Part shown: one piece after another, positions 21,940 through 33,450 of the stretch | Position numbering within the stretch: position 1 is the stretch's first letter | Layout of the letters: every line of letters begins with the position of its first letter | Source of the DNA: Caprimulgus europaeus | Taxonomy: Eukaryota > Chordata > Aves > Caprimulgiformes > Caprimulgidae | Length of the DNA: 64,000 nucleotides | NCBI GenBank assembly: GCA_907165065.1 | Contig: OU015523.1 | Coordinates: forward strand, 42,955,702 to 43,019,701 | Reading direction: 5' to 3' | Notes under the pieces: model-generated | Told to the model about the DNA's origin: nothing | What the model saw: only the letters and a program-made list of their open reading frames with translations | The model's database searches: none | Position numbers and translations under genes: made by a program

Positions 21940-24211
21940 TTCTCTCCAGAGACTGACGCAGTTCATAAGTGAGCCCACCTGGGGAGGTGCCTTGATTGAT
22001 CTGCTGCTTACCAACAGAGAGGGACTGGTGGGAGATGTGGTGGTCATCTTAGCCATCTTGGGCTAAACGACCATTAAATGGTAAAGTTCTCGATTGCTGG
22101 TGAAGTAAGGAGGGGGATTAGCAAGACCACTACCAGGGACTTCCAGAGGGCAATCTTTGGCTTGTTCAGGACACTGGTTGAGAGAGTCCCTTGGGAGACA
22201 GGGCAAAGGGATCCAGGAGGACTGGACACTCTTCAGGAAGGAAGTCTTAAAGGTGCAGGAGCAGACTGTCCCTGTGGGCTGCAAGATGAACTGGCGGGGA
22301 AGATGACTGACCTGGCTGAACAGGGAGCTCTTGCTGGGACTCAGGAAAAAAAGGAGAGTTTACCATCTCTGGAAAAGGGGCAGGCAACTCAAGAAGAGTA
22401 CAGGGATCTCATTAGGTTATGCAGAGAGAAAATTAGAAAGGCAAAAGCCCAGCTAGAACTCAATCTGGCCACTGTTAGAGATATCAAAAAGTGTTTTTAC
22501 AAACACATTAACAACAAAAAAAGAGGCAAGGAGAACCTCCATCCAATCCTGATTGGATTCAGAGGGCAACATTGCCACCAAGGATGAGGAAAAGGTTGAG
22601 GTACTTAATGCCTTCTTTGCCTAAGTCTTTAATAGCCAGACCAGTTATCCTCAGGGTATTCAGCCCCCTGAGCTGGAAGACAGGGATGGGGAACAGAATA
22701 AACCTCCCATAATTCAGGAGGAAGCTGTTTATGACCTGCTACACCACCTGAACACTCACAAGTCTATGGGGCCAGAGGGATCCATCCAAGAGCACTAGGG
22801 AGCTGGCGGAGGAACTTGCCAAGCCAGTCTCCATCATTTATCAACAGTCCTGGCTAACAAGTGAGGTCCCAAAAGACAGGAGGCTTGCCAATGTGATGCC
22901 TGTCTGCAAGAAGGGCTGGAAGGAGGATCCAGGGAACTACAGTCCTGTCAGCCTGACCTCAGTACCAGGGAAGACCATGGAGGGGTTCATCTTGAGTGCG
23001 CTCAGGTGGCATATGCAGGACAACTGGGGGATCAGGCCTAGTGGAGGGTGAGGCTGTGGATGTTGTCTACCTGGACTTTAGCAAGACCTTTGACACTGTA
23101 TTCCACAACGTTCTAGAGAAGCTGAATGCTCAAGGCTTAGACAGGTGCACCCTTAGCTGGGTAAAAAACTGGCTGTACGGCCAAGCCCAGAGAGTTGTGG
23201 AGAGTGGAGCCAAATCCACTTGGCAGCCAGTCACAAGTGGTTTTCCCCAGGGTTCAGTTTTGGGGTCAGCTCTGTTTGATATCTTTATCAATGATCTGGA
23301 TGAGGGGATTGAGTACACCCTCCGTAAGTTTGCAGATGACACCAAGCTGGGTGGGAGTGATGATCTGCTTGAGGGTGGAAAGGCTCTACAGAGGAATCTG
23401 GACAGGCTGGATCAATGGGCCGAAGCCAATTGTATGAGGTTCAAAAAGGCCAAGTGCCAGGTCCTGCCCTTTGGTCATGATAACCCTGTGCAACACTACA
23501 GGCTTGAGGAAGAGTGGCTGGAAAGCTGCACAGTAGAAAAGGACCTGGGGGTGTTGGTCGACAGCTGGCTGAACATGAGCCAGTAGTGTGCTCAGGTAGC
23601 CAAGAAGGCCAACAGCATCCTGGCTTATATCAGAAACTGTGTGGCCAGCAGGACCAGGGAAGTGATTGTGCCCCTGTACTCAGCACTGGTGAGGCCACAC
23701 CCCAAGTACTGTGTTCAGTTTTGAGCTCCTCACTACAAGAAGGACGTTTTGGTGCTGGACTGTGTCCAAAGAAAGGCAACAAACTGGTGAAGGGCCTGGA
23801 GAACAAGTCTTATGAGGAGTGGCTGAGGGAACTGGGGTTGTTTAGTCTGGAGAAAAGGAGGCTGAGGGGAGACCTTGTCGCTTTCCAGAACTACCTGAAA
23901 GGAGGTTGTAGTGAGTTGGGCCTTGGTCTCTTCTCCCAAATAACAAGTGATAGGACAAGAGGGAATGGCCTCAAGTTGCGCCAAAGGAGGTTTAGATTGG
24001 ATATTAGGAAAAATTCTTCACTGAAAGGATTGTCAAGTATTGGAACAGGCTGCCCAGGGAAGTGGTTGAGTCACCATCCCTGTAGGTGTTTAAAAGACAT
24101 ATAGATGTGGTGCTTAAGGACATGTTTTAGAGGTGAACCTGGCAATGCTAGGTTTATGGTTTAACTAGATGATCATAATGTTTTTTTCCAACCAAACTAT
24201 TCTATGATTCT
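21940..24211 (+). mobile_element. CR1 LINE, 5'-truncated, EN end plus RT
   Basis: This is the longest retroelement here, about 2.3 kb of a family usually near 4.5 kb. It enters at the C-terminal end of the AP-like endonuclease: ISEPTWGGALIDLL, then NREGLVGDVVV, then LGLNDH, where the usual SDH triad motif is altered and followed by a stop. A Lys/Arg-rich linker follows. The RT domain then begins with [14 protein letters not shown], with GFPQGSVLG and the catalytic FADD motif (codons at 23329-23340), then a [11 protein letters not shown] block. A stop follows NMSQ near 23584, and many others interrupt the frame upstream, so it is inactive. The 3' end has GGTTTAACTAGATGATCATA and terminal TTCTATGATTCT octamers. 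CR1 copies insert by target-primed reverse transcription and normally make no clear target duplication. Confidence 0.95.
23046..23583 (+). pseudogene. CR1 ORF2 reverse transcriptase fragment
   Basis: This is the best-preserved coding stretch in the window, an open frame of roughly 180 codons inside the CR1 copy. It spans RT palm motifs: [10 protein letters not shown] (motif A type), [10 protein letters not shown] (motif B), [10 protein letters not shown] (motif C, FADD in place of YADD as is normal for CR1) and [16 protein letters not shown]. It has no initiation context of its own, and stops bound both sides. In an intact element it would be part of an endonuclease-RT polyprotein acting on CR1 RNA. 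Here it is a dead remnant. Confidence 0.9.
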
Positions 24212-24641
24212 CCGGCTTCCTCAGAAACTATAGTTTTAAATAACCTCCTTTTCCTCCTCAGTGATTAAAAAGCATCACTAACTGTACAAAACATAACTTT
24301 TAGCTATAATTATTTGAACATTGAACCAATCTCATTCCCGAACTCATGCAGTGATTTTTGTCCCTTGAAAATACAATAGCAACATATGTATGTGTCATAT
24401 CCCTAACTGCCTCCAGAGGTCTGGGCAAGGACTTGTACTTCAACAGACCAGTTGGGTCTTCATGCTGAGGTTAGATAGTAAGGCCTCATGAACTTCAATT
24501 GAATAATTTCTTGTAATGCAAATAAAGATTAGAGTTAAAGTTGCTATGGAAACCCTAGCTCTAATTTTTCTGAGTTTGGAAGAATTAAATTGAAGGCACC
24601 TGAATACATGGGGAAAAGGTATGTCCTAAAGGAAGGAAAAA
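24212..24641. other. Short unique gap between two CR1 copies
   Basis: About 430 bp of unique AT-rich DNA separate the sense CR1 from the antisense CR1. No gene or repeat was recognised. Confidence 0.5.
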
Positions 24642-25031
24642 TCTCAGAATCACAGAATGGTAGGGTTTGGAAGGGACCTCTGGAGATCATCTAGTCCAAC
24701 CCCCCTGACAAAGCAGGATCACCGACAGTAGGTCACACAGGAAGGCGTCCAGGCAGGTTTTGAATGTCTCCAGAGAAGGAGACTCCACAACCTCTCCGGG
24801 CAGCCAGTTCCAGTGCTCTGTCACCCTCACTGTAAAGAAGTTTTTCCTCATGTTTAAGTGGAACGTCCTGTGCTCCAGTTTGTACTCATGGCCCCTCGTC
24901 CTATCGCTGGCCACCACTGAAAAGTCTAGCTCTATCCTCTTGATGCCTACCCTTTAGATATTTATAAACATTAAAATGGCTCCACCTCAGTCTTCTCTTC
25001 TCCAGGCCAAACAGACCCAGCTCTCAACCTA
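24642..25031 (-). mobile_element. CR1 LINE 3' end, antisense
   Basis: Reading plus-strand, it starts CAGAATCACAGAATGG, passes GGAAGGGACCTCTGGAGATC and CTAGTCCAACCCCCCTG, and continues through the antisense C-terminal coding end (ACTCATGGCCCCTCGTCC) to about 25031. Typical of a roughly 390-bp 5'-truncated CR1 on the minus strand. Its 3' end faces the 3' end of the sense CR1 at 24211, leaving two convergent copies about 430 bp apart. Confidence 0.92.
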
Positions 25032-26427
25032 AAACCAGTGGTTTGGGGGAAATTATTTTAAGTGGTTTAGATAGCATGAGTGAAACCTGTGGAGCATGAT
25101 CAAATCCAAGCTCAGACTCAGGTGAGATGATGCATCCAGCCTATCCTTTAAGTAGAATGTGACACAGCTCTTGCCACTTCAGTGTTTCTTTGAAGTCACA
25201 GCTCCTGGAAGCCCTTGGTCTACAGGACTCTCACTTTTTAAAGTATATTTCTGCTTCTCAGATTTGTGGGAAAAACCTTAAAGATATAAACCAATTCAGT
25301 GATGTAACTTCAGAAAACATGTAAACCTCTCTTTCTTTTTATTCAAAGTATACAATGGCCTCTTGTTATGGGTCCCCATGGTATAAATACCAGTCCCAGT
25401 CAGCCCAGCTGTGAGTAGCTGTAAATGAATAAATGGACATTCAGGAATTTTGCCTGCCTCCCCCTTGTGCTACTAGTTTAGTAGACCTGACAGAAGGACT
25501 GCCAGATGAGGAGAGGCTGTATGACCTGACAAACAATTGCTCAACACTTGAGGTAGGAACAACACTTCTATCATGAAAAGCACTGCTCTGCAAGGACAAC
25601 ATGAACACTGCTGTAGACAATACAGTTCTTCCAAAACAATCCATTTTGAACATTTTATAATTGCAGTTCTGTTTGAACTAGATCAGGTCTGAATTTGTTT
25701 TCTCCACTACTTTTAGCCACAAATTTTACTTCACCTCTTTCAGTGGAATTTTTCCATTAATGGCATAAACCAGGAGGAAAAAATGTTTTGTGCAGGTTTA
25801 TACAAATTCCTGTCAGGTATGATGAATTCAGCAACAATAAATATTTCTCCCTTTTAAAAAAAGAGAAGATTTTAAGGGAAGCGTGTATCAAAATACCTCA
25901 GATCTTTCCCAGATGAAGCTTTAAAATACAGTTTCTCTCACTGAACTGCAAGACTCTCATTTATGGCCTCCACTGTGAATATAAGAAGAACATCTTGCCT
26001 GCACTTAATCATAAACTGCACCGGTGACAAAAAGTGTGCATGTACATGTATAGAAAGAAGTAGACACATGTGTTCTGCATGAAACACATTCTCCATCAAA
26101 ATTGGAAAAAGAATGCTTTTCCCTTTGGAGTTTGCAACTTCGGTAAAGGAAACCTCTTGAGACAAGCAATTCTGCATTTTTCGTTGTTACTCTTTGTTCT
26201 TTAGAATAAACCAAAGCCATAGCACAACATGCCATAAGGACTAACAGTCAGAACCACCACATCCTTCCCCCTTCTCTTCCCTTTCATGCCCTGCCCTCAT
26301 GCATCCTCTCCATCTTCACCAGCACTAACAGGTCCCCCCACAAGCTTCCTGACTTTTCACATACCTGTGTGCCATCCTCTGGGCTGCTCAACCTGTGTTG
26401 AACCTTTTGTTAGGAAACAGCGACTTT

Positions 26428-26446
26428 CTCCTCCTCCTCCTCCTCT
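26428..26446. repeat. (TCC)n microsatellite
   Basis: Five to six consecutive TCC triplets occur within a C/T-rich stretch. It is short and probably polymorphic. Confidence 0.85.
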
Positions 26447-29400
26447 TCCCTGCCCACCCATGAGCCCTGCCTCTGGCAGCGGTCAGGCTGCTGCTGTTAA
26501 GAACTACATCTCCTGTAACTCTACCCAAGGTGCTGCACTTGCCATCCAAGCTACATGCCCAAGGAAAATTTGAATTACTGTTGGAATTACTAAGAGTTTA
26601 TGGGGGCAAAGGAACAACGATTTGTCAGTTCAGCTGCAGCCCTGTTGCTGATGTTTCACAGTAGAAATTTGTATCTTAATGGTTGCTCATTAACTTCTCC
26701 TTTGTCATTACTGCTGCAAAACATAGGTCTCCCCTTGCACTGACCATCCTTGTTTGTGATTACTCTTGCTCAGACACATTAACATTCCTGTTGCAAAACT
26801 GAATTTCATTTTGTTACATTCTGGAAGCACCATCTAATCTCTGATCTCACTTCTGCAGCATTTTGAGACCATGGCAGTCCTCTGCAGCAGTATTTAACTT
26901 ACTACCTTCTGGGAATTTAATTATCATGCTATTTACCACTATCCTTTCTTGAGATGACTGGAATAATCAAAAAAATGTGGAATAACTGAATATTTTTGTT
27001 TGCCTACCTCACGGCCCAGGAAGGGCTTCACTGGGCCATGCACTACTTCCAGTAATGGCAGTTACACAATGGGGAATGGTGGGGGGGAAGTGGAAACAGT
27101 GTCACAGTGATCTGAACTCTTTGCGCTGGGGCTGCGGAACATCTTGGGAGAAAGAAAAATTGAAGGAGTTGGTAGGTGGCTTGCTCTGTTGCAGGTCAGT
27201 TTGTCTTTTTCCTCATGCATGTAATCTTAGCTTGCATCTCTAAAACATGTGTGTTCAGCCCTTTAAAACAGCTATTGTCCCATTTATCGATAAAGTACCC
27301 ATAGGAAATATGACATGAGTGAGGGTTGATTAAATGTTCAACATGAATCGTGGGAATGATATTTTATTTTGATTATTTGCAAGAGGGGATATTGAAAGAC
27401 GTGGCTTTGATACTTTCCTTCTCTCATTTTCTGATGGACTTTACATACAGTATACGCATCTTGTAATAGTAAACGCACCAGTGCTCAGAAATGAAAATGA
27501 AAATGAAAAGCGCACATCAGGGAGAAGTTTGGGAATGGAGCTTTTGAAAGAGCAATGTATTTTTTTTAACTGAAACACAAAATAGAAAAGAGCAGGGCTT
27601 CAAGGCAAAAGAGAGCTAGTGTGTTTATGACCTAGTTACAACATGGTACCTTTCTCTTCTGCTAAGTGCATTGATTTCTTGGTCACAGTCTCGTAACATA
27701 AATAGGGCAGCTGAAGATAAACTATTCCTCCTCTCAGTTACAAGCAGGTTTTCACAAAATCAAGAAGAGGAAAGAAATGCAATTCACGTCTAGGCGGTCT
27801 GTGACTTTGCTTGTTTGTTTGGGTTTTCCCTGCTCTCCCCAAAAGAAGCTCTTGTATGCCTCTAAGTTTAATAGGATATGGGGACACAAAATTCAGGGCA
27901 GTAATTTTCATGGATTTTAGCTTTCTTTTATGCATTGAGATCCATCTTTTTTAAAAGCATAAAAACGTAGGAGCCTTAGTATTTCTTATGTCTGGAAGGC
28001 AAAGGATTCTTAGTTGCTGTTGACACTTTCATATACAAAGCAACAACCTGCAGAAAGATGGCTCCTTTATGAAATTCAGCTTTATCAAAGCAGACAGCTG
28101 TCAGCTTCTTACCTGCAGCACACATGAGGAGCCATGCCCCAGCCCCCTCATGCTGCACCAGGGATTATCCCAAGGTTGCTGGCTGCCGTGGATCCTTCCC
28201 TTCCATGAACCAGAAATATGAGGGGCAGCTGGCAAAAGCCCCTCCACTGCTTCTCAAGGCACAACGAGCCTTTGCAAGGGGGACAGTCCCCCATCCTAGC
28301 CCCATGGGTCCCTTGTCACCCTTGGCTCCACTGCTCAGAGGCTTTTGTGCCTCTTTTGGGAGTGCAGAGGCCCACCAGCACCCTCAGGATGGGGCTCATT
28401 CTCCTGCCTGCCCTGGGGATCATCACAGGCAGAGCACATTGGTTGTGGTTCTTCAGCTCCAGCTCATGGGAAAAGGGGCTGAAGCAACGGTGACCGTGTC
28501 CCAGTCCCCTGTCCTCCCAAGCACAGTGCAGATGCTTGGGTCCAAGTCGCAGCTGGAGCACTGATGGCTCCTCACCTCCAGCACAGATGCAGAGCTTTGA
28601 TGTCCCTTGCTATCTGAAGTATGGCCATAAGCCTATGAGGGATCAAGGACTAGGCTGTCTCATGGAAATGCAGTAACATCAAAATGGTTCATGCTCAAAT
28701 AGACAGCCATGGCAAAGGTTGTAGGGTGAACCTCAGAGTGAAATCCAGCCTGGTTGGAAGTCAGGCTTTCATGAACGTTGTTGACCCCATAAGTCCCCTG
28801 ATTCCTTCTTTTCTAGACTAAAGGAACCTGAGTTTTGGTATGGAAAAAAAGAAAAAAGGGGATTTTTCTTGCTTTTTTTGTCTGTTGCTTCCCCACCCCC
28901 TCCTTTTTCTGCCTACAGTCTTCCCTAGTGATCCCACTATGGTGAGACTGAATTGTTAATAAACTGCTTTCCAAAGTGTAGCCTGAAAGTAGCCACACTA
29001 TTGACAAGCCAGACTTCCCCTAGAACTGACTGGCATCTACTTGTCTTCCCCCACGGACACTGAAGATAGAAAGAAGGCACTGTCCCACTGCTTAGGATCC
29101 ACAGGCACAATTCAAACACCACAACTGCAATCTGCACAGGGCACTGCCTTGATAAAACAAGAGAGCCATGAGACAGCAGTTTCACTTCCCCTGTGCTTTT
29201 CTGCTGCTTCTGCACATGATATTTAAAGAGCATTATGGGATTCTGTGCACTTAATAACAGCTCTCTCAGAAGGATTTGGTTGCTGAATAAAAATAAGTAG
29301 CTATGTGATTAGCTTTCATGCATTTTGGTACATTTTATTACATTTTTCTTTACCTTTTTTATTTTTTTTAAGAAAAAGTAGAATTCAAGCAGGGGGGAAG

Positions 29401-30396
29401 TGCTTTCTCTGCCAGCTTTCTTATTGCCAACCTCATATCTTGCAAACTCCTGGGATAATGTTTGTCTCACAAGATGTGCCGTTGATTTTTAAATTGCAAA
29501 GGGTTATGTTTCATAAGTGTAGTAATATTTGAGGAAGCCTGCCACTATCATCTCCAATTATCTCAGGTTGAAAAGTCAGATGCCTAAGCAGATACTGGCT
29601 ACTCAGATGTTGGTAGTGTTTAATATCTGCTTAGAGCTGGGAGGAGAAAGCTGTCACTCTTTACCTCCCTGCTCTATTCCCTGACCTGACAGCCTCCCTC
29701 CACCCAAAATGCTTGCTCCCTCAGCTTCTCCTCTTCTCTACCTAATCTCCTAATCTTGCTCCTTCTCCCATGCCATGCATATGGAGGCTTTTCTTACCTT
29801 GCCCTTATCACCCCCTTCCCATTCTGCTGTGTATTCAGTAGACTCCATCTCACTTCCCACTCTTTTGTCTTGCTCCATCTCTGCTCTGCACACTCTGGAC
29901 CCTCTGCCACTCTCCTGTCCTTGCTTACCTTTCTGACTTATCCCTACTCTTACCCACACCTGCCCTCCTGCCCCATTTGTCCTTCTGCTGCCACCCCCAT
30001 TCTCTTCCTTGCCTCACTGTCTTCCACTTCTCTTCTGGTTGATCTGTGGTTTGAGGAAAATATTACCATGGCAGTGTAATCACCGAGGAAGCAAGCATAC
30101 AGTTCTGCTGCAGAGGATCTGCCTGTGTAGCACACATGCTACAGCTCAGGCGTGGGTGCTTCATATCCATCAGTACATCTGCAGTCTGAAATTAGAAATC
30201 TGAAATCTTAATTGTATGCTCAGTAATGGGGCCAAAATGTTGCCATGGTGAAATAACAAGAGGAAGGATCAATGATAAGACACTGAAAAATGAGATTTCA
30301 CTGAGGCATAATGTCCCACATGAAAAAATTCTCAGGCTACCCCTGTACTACAGTCTCTTATTTTGATCAGAATAAAGGAGATCTTGTTCCCATGTC

Positions 30397-30453
30397 ATCA
30401 AATTAGCTTCAGCTAATCAGCTTCAGCTAATTTGATCCAGAATGATCCAGAAT
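30397..30453. repeat. Nested inverted and direct repeats
   Basis: A perfect 11-bp inverted repeat, ATCAAATTAGC (30397-30407) and GCTAATTTGAT (30426-30436), encloses two direct 14-bp units AGCTTCAGCTAAT[C/T] (30405-30418 and 30419-30432). A direct duplication of GATCCAGAAT (30434-30453) follows immediately. The stem could form a hairpin. It looks like a replication-slippage hotspot. Confidence 0.85.
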
Positions 30454-32329
30454 GGGAGCCTCTGCAGTGTTTTTCACCAATCTCAAGGGCTTTGTGCCCC
30501 TGTGATGATATGTTCTATCCCTTCTCCATGCTCAGCACTCCTCCTGTCAGTGTGCCTGTGAAAGTCACAACACTGACAGCTACCATAGGGGCTGGCAGCT
30601 GTATCCAGCCCAAATCGCTCTTCATGTCTTCTGGGACTGGGACTGAAAGCAGTGGGCTAAAATTACAGAAAGGAAAATTTTGGAAGCTCCTTAGGAAAAA
30701 CGCTACAACATTAGAGCTGGTGAAGGTACCAACTGATTGCTGGGTGATCCCAGAGAAACCTTATGATGGGAGGGTTTTGGGAATAGATTAGATGAAAATC
30801 TTTCTGAAGGGGTTTTGGTAGAGATCCTGCCCTGGGGCAGGAAATGCTCTGTGCTCTGGATGACCTTCCAGGTCCTGGCAGGCCTGTTTTCTGAGAATCT
30901 GCTTGAGGGTTTTCTCGTGGCCTTTTCTATGGCTGTGCGAGATGTCAAGAAGGAGTTCCCTTCTACTTGTCTTTGCCTAAATCTGCACCCATATTTTCAA
31001 AGCACATGTATTATGTATATAAGCACTTCTGCATGTTTCCAAGAGTGCTTAGTTTTAATTGTAAAATATTTATTTATATCTCTTAAAGCTCACTTAGTTT
31101 AATATCTGGTTTATTTCTGTTTTACATCTAATGAAGAAGCTGGACATTTTCTGTCATCCCTCCCACAAAGCTGAATTTTGCATGGAATCTCAGAAACACA
31201 TTGATTTCACTATAACTTTAAGTTTTTAATGTTCTAGTCAGTCTATCTGCCTGATAGCTTAATTACTCTTTCACTCTTCCCAACAGGCTGCAACAGATTT
31301 CAGTTTCTGACTATTTCCTGACCTTTCCTTTTTTTCTAATTAATCCCAGTTAAAGTGGGATGGTATTTCCCAAAATTTTGCATCACATACAAACGGACAT
31401 TGCCATTTATTTTTCTTTTCCTTCTGTTTATATGTTACAACTCTCTTTTTTTTTTTTTTTGTGGAAGGCAGACAGAATTTTTAGGTCCTTGCTCAAAAGC
31501 TATTCCAGCGCCTTTTCAGAGAAAGCCCTAGTGAACTATCCTCTACAGAGAGCCGGAGAGCCTTTGTTTGTGGATACAGGAAGTACCAAAATATGTTAGC
31601 TATAGAAATATTGAGAGATGTTTTCCTTCACATTCTGGTCTATGCTGTTGCAGGTTGGATTCCATAAGGTCCTTAAGGGTCAGGCAAGTGTATCAGGTAC
31701 ATGACTCATATCAGGTATATAGGAGAAGAAAGGCTATAAAGGGGCTATGAATAAGGAAAGCCCTGGCTTCATCTCAACCTGCATGTTACTGGCTGAGACA
31801 GGCAGCCTGATACCTGCAGAAAAAGTAAATTGAGTAACTGAGTCACAGCCAGTGGCCAAGGAAGCAGCTCTCCTTCTGCAGCAAGGTCAGGGCTGTGATG
31901 CTGTGGGTGCACCTGTGTCACAACAGACAGAGTATCAGTCCAAGTGCAGTGCTGCAGTAATGTCACCCTTGGGATGCATTGTTGCACAGCAGGGTATGGA
32001 GTGTGGCAGCCACAGGCTTCACCACTCCCTTTTCTTTGTAATTTTTCTGGTGTTGCACAAGTGAAGTGCAATTTCCTTGGACTGGTTTGCCATAAGAGGC
32101 ATTTCTAGTCCTGTGTTGTCCCTCTGAAGGGCTGCCATGGCTGGGACACCTCTAGTGTGGAGTTAGCATTGTCAGACTCTCTGGGCTGCTGCCTTACTGG
32201 TGATTCATGTGTCACTGTACTGCCTGGCTGGGGCTGGCACTCACATCGTCATATCCAAGACACTCTCACAAGCATGTGCAAATGCAAGCACACTCTTACA
32301 GTGTCCGTTTATAAAGTCCTTTTAGAGGA

Positions 32330-33450
32330 GAATAAGATGGTAGGAAAGAGCCAGGAGGTTTTCATGAAGACAAACAATTTCAGACTGATCTAATTTCCTT
32401 CCTTGATGGGGTAAAAGGCCAAACCAAAGTGCAAATGTGGTATAGAAGTTGTTAAAGCTTTTTGACTCTATCATTTAATGCTATATTTTCATAAGAATAT
32501 TGGAAAATACGGTCAAAATAATAGTGTTTTAAAATGGATACAGGGCTAGTTGGAAAACCCTCCTGAAGGAGTAGTTATGGATGTTCCACTGCCAATATGG
32601 GAGGACATTTCCAGTGAGGTCAGTCCTGAATATAAATCTATGAAATATATTCAATGATGGCCTGCATGGTAAAATAGACTGTATGCTTATAAAATCTGAG
32701 CATGCTACCAAGCTAGCAGGGGCTGTAAGCACCTCAAAGGACAGGATAAGAATTCAAAATGATCTTGATAAATTGAAAGAACTGAAATCAATAAGATGAA
32801 ATTCAATAAAGACAAGTGCAAAGTGATACACTTAGCAAGGAGAAATCAAATGCACAAATACAAAATGAGGAATCACTGGTGAAGCAGCAACTGTGCCAGA
32901 AAAGGCCCTGGGGGCATTGTATACTGTGAGCTGAATATAAATTAGCAAAATGATCCTCCCTTAAAAATGGTTGATGACATTCCCAGATGTGTTAATATAA
33001 GTTGTTACAGGAAGTAGTTGCTCTCATTTGCTTGGTGCTGGTTAGGTCACTGATGGACTGCTGTGTCCCACTCTGGACAGCAAATTCAGTAAAAAACCAA
33101 AAGAGTCCCAAAGAAAGAAACAATAACAATTAGAGAACTGTGCAGTGTAACCTATAAAGCAAGACTGAAAAAAATATTTCGTTTTTAGTGAGAAGAAAGA
33201 CCATTTTCAAATATATAAAAAAGTCCTTTGCAAAAACCACAAGCAAAATATTTTTTTTTGCCAATTGAAGGAGACAGGAAGAGTTGTTCTTGGCTTAATT
33301 TGCAGAAAGAAAGAATTAAATTTGATATTAATAGAAATTAAGGGACTATAGTTCAGCACTGTGTTGTAGAATATCCTCATTGGGGTAGGTGGTATTGTAG
33401 GAAGTTTTTTAAGACTGACTGGAGAATTAACTTGTAGTGCTGGCCTAGGT
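32330..33450 (+). mobile_element. Ancient CR1-like LINE RT relic
   Basis: Decayed CR1 RT landmarks occur in order on the plus strand. FMKTNNFRLI near 32365 corresponds to the 'G..KG.SC.TNLI' block. A segment near 32580 gives VVMDVPLPIWEDISS, matching the 'RVVINGS...W..V.SGVPQG' region. MKFNKDKCKVIHLAR near 32806 matches the conserved '[14 protein letters not shown]' block. LMDCCVPLWTANSVK near 33050 matches the 'LEYCVQFW' region. Frameshifts and stops lie between all blocks. It is much older than the CR1 copies with intact 3' octamers. Edges are approximate. Confidence 0.7.

Larger units (their letters stand above)
25032..32329. other. Long noncoding stretch, simple repeats only
   Basis: These 7.3 kb contain no gene I can support. 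Two GC-richer patches, about 26280-26480 and 28120-28570, have open frames (up to 146 codons at 28124-28564) of low-complexity Pro/Ser/Ala composition without family resemblance. Small items are (TCC)n at 26428-26446, a 15-T run at 31446-31460 and an inverted repeat near 30.4 kb. A CT-rich patch covers about 29650-30030. Confidence 0.45.

Noticed and set aside
28124..28564. 146-codon plus-strand frame as a protein gene
   Set aside because: Low-complexity Pro/Ala/Ser composition, overlapping open frames on both strands in a GC-rich patch, and no splice or family support.
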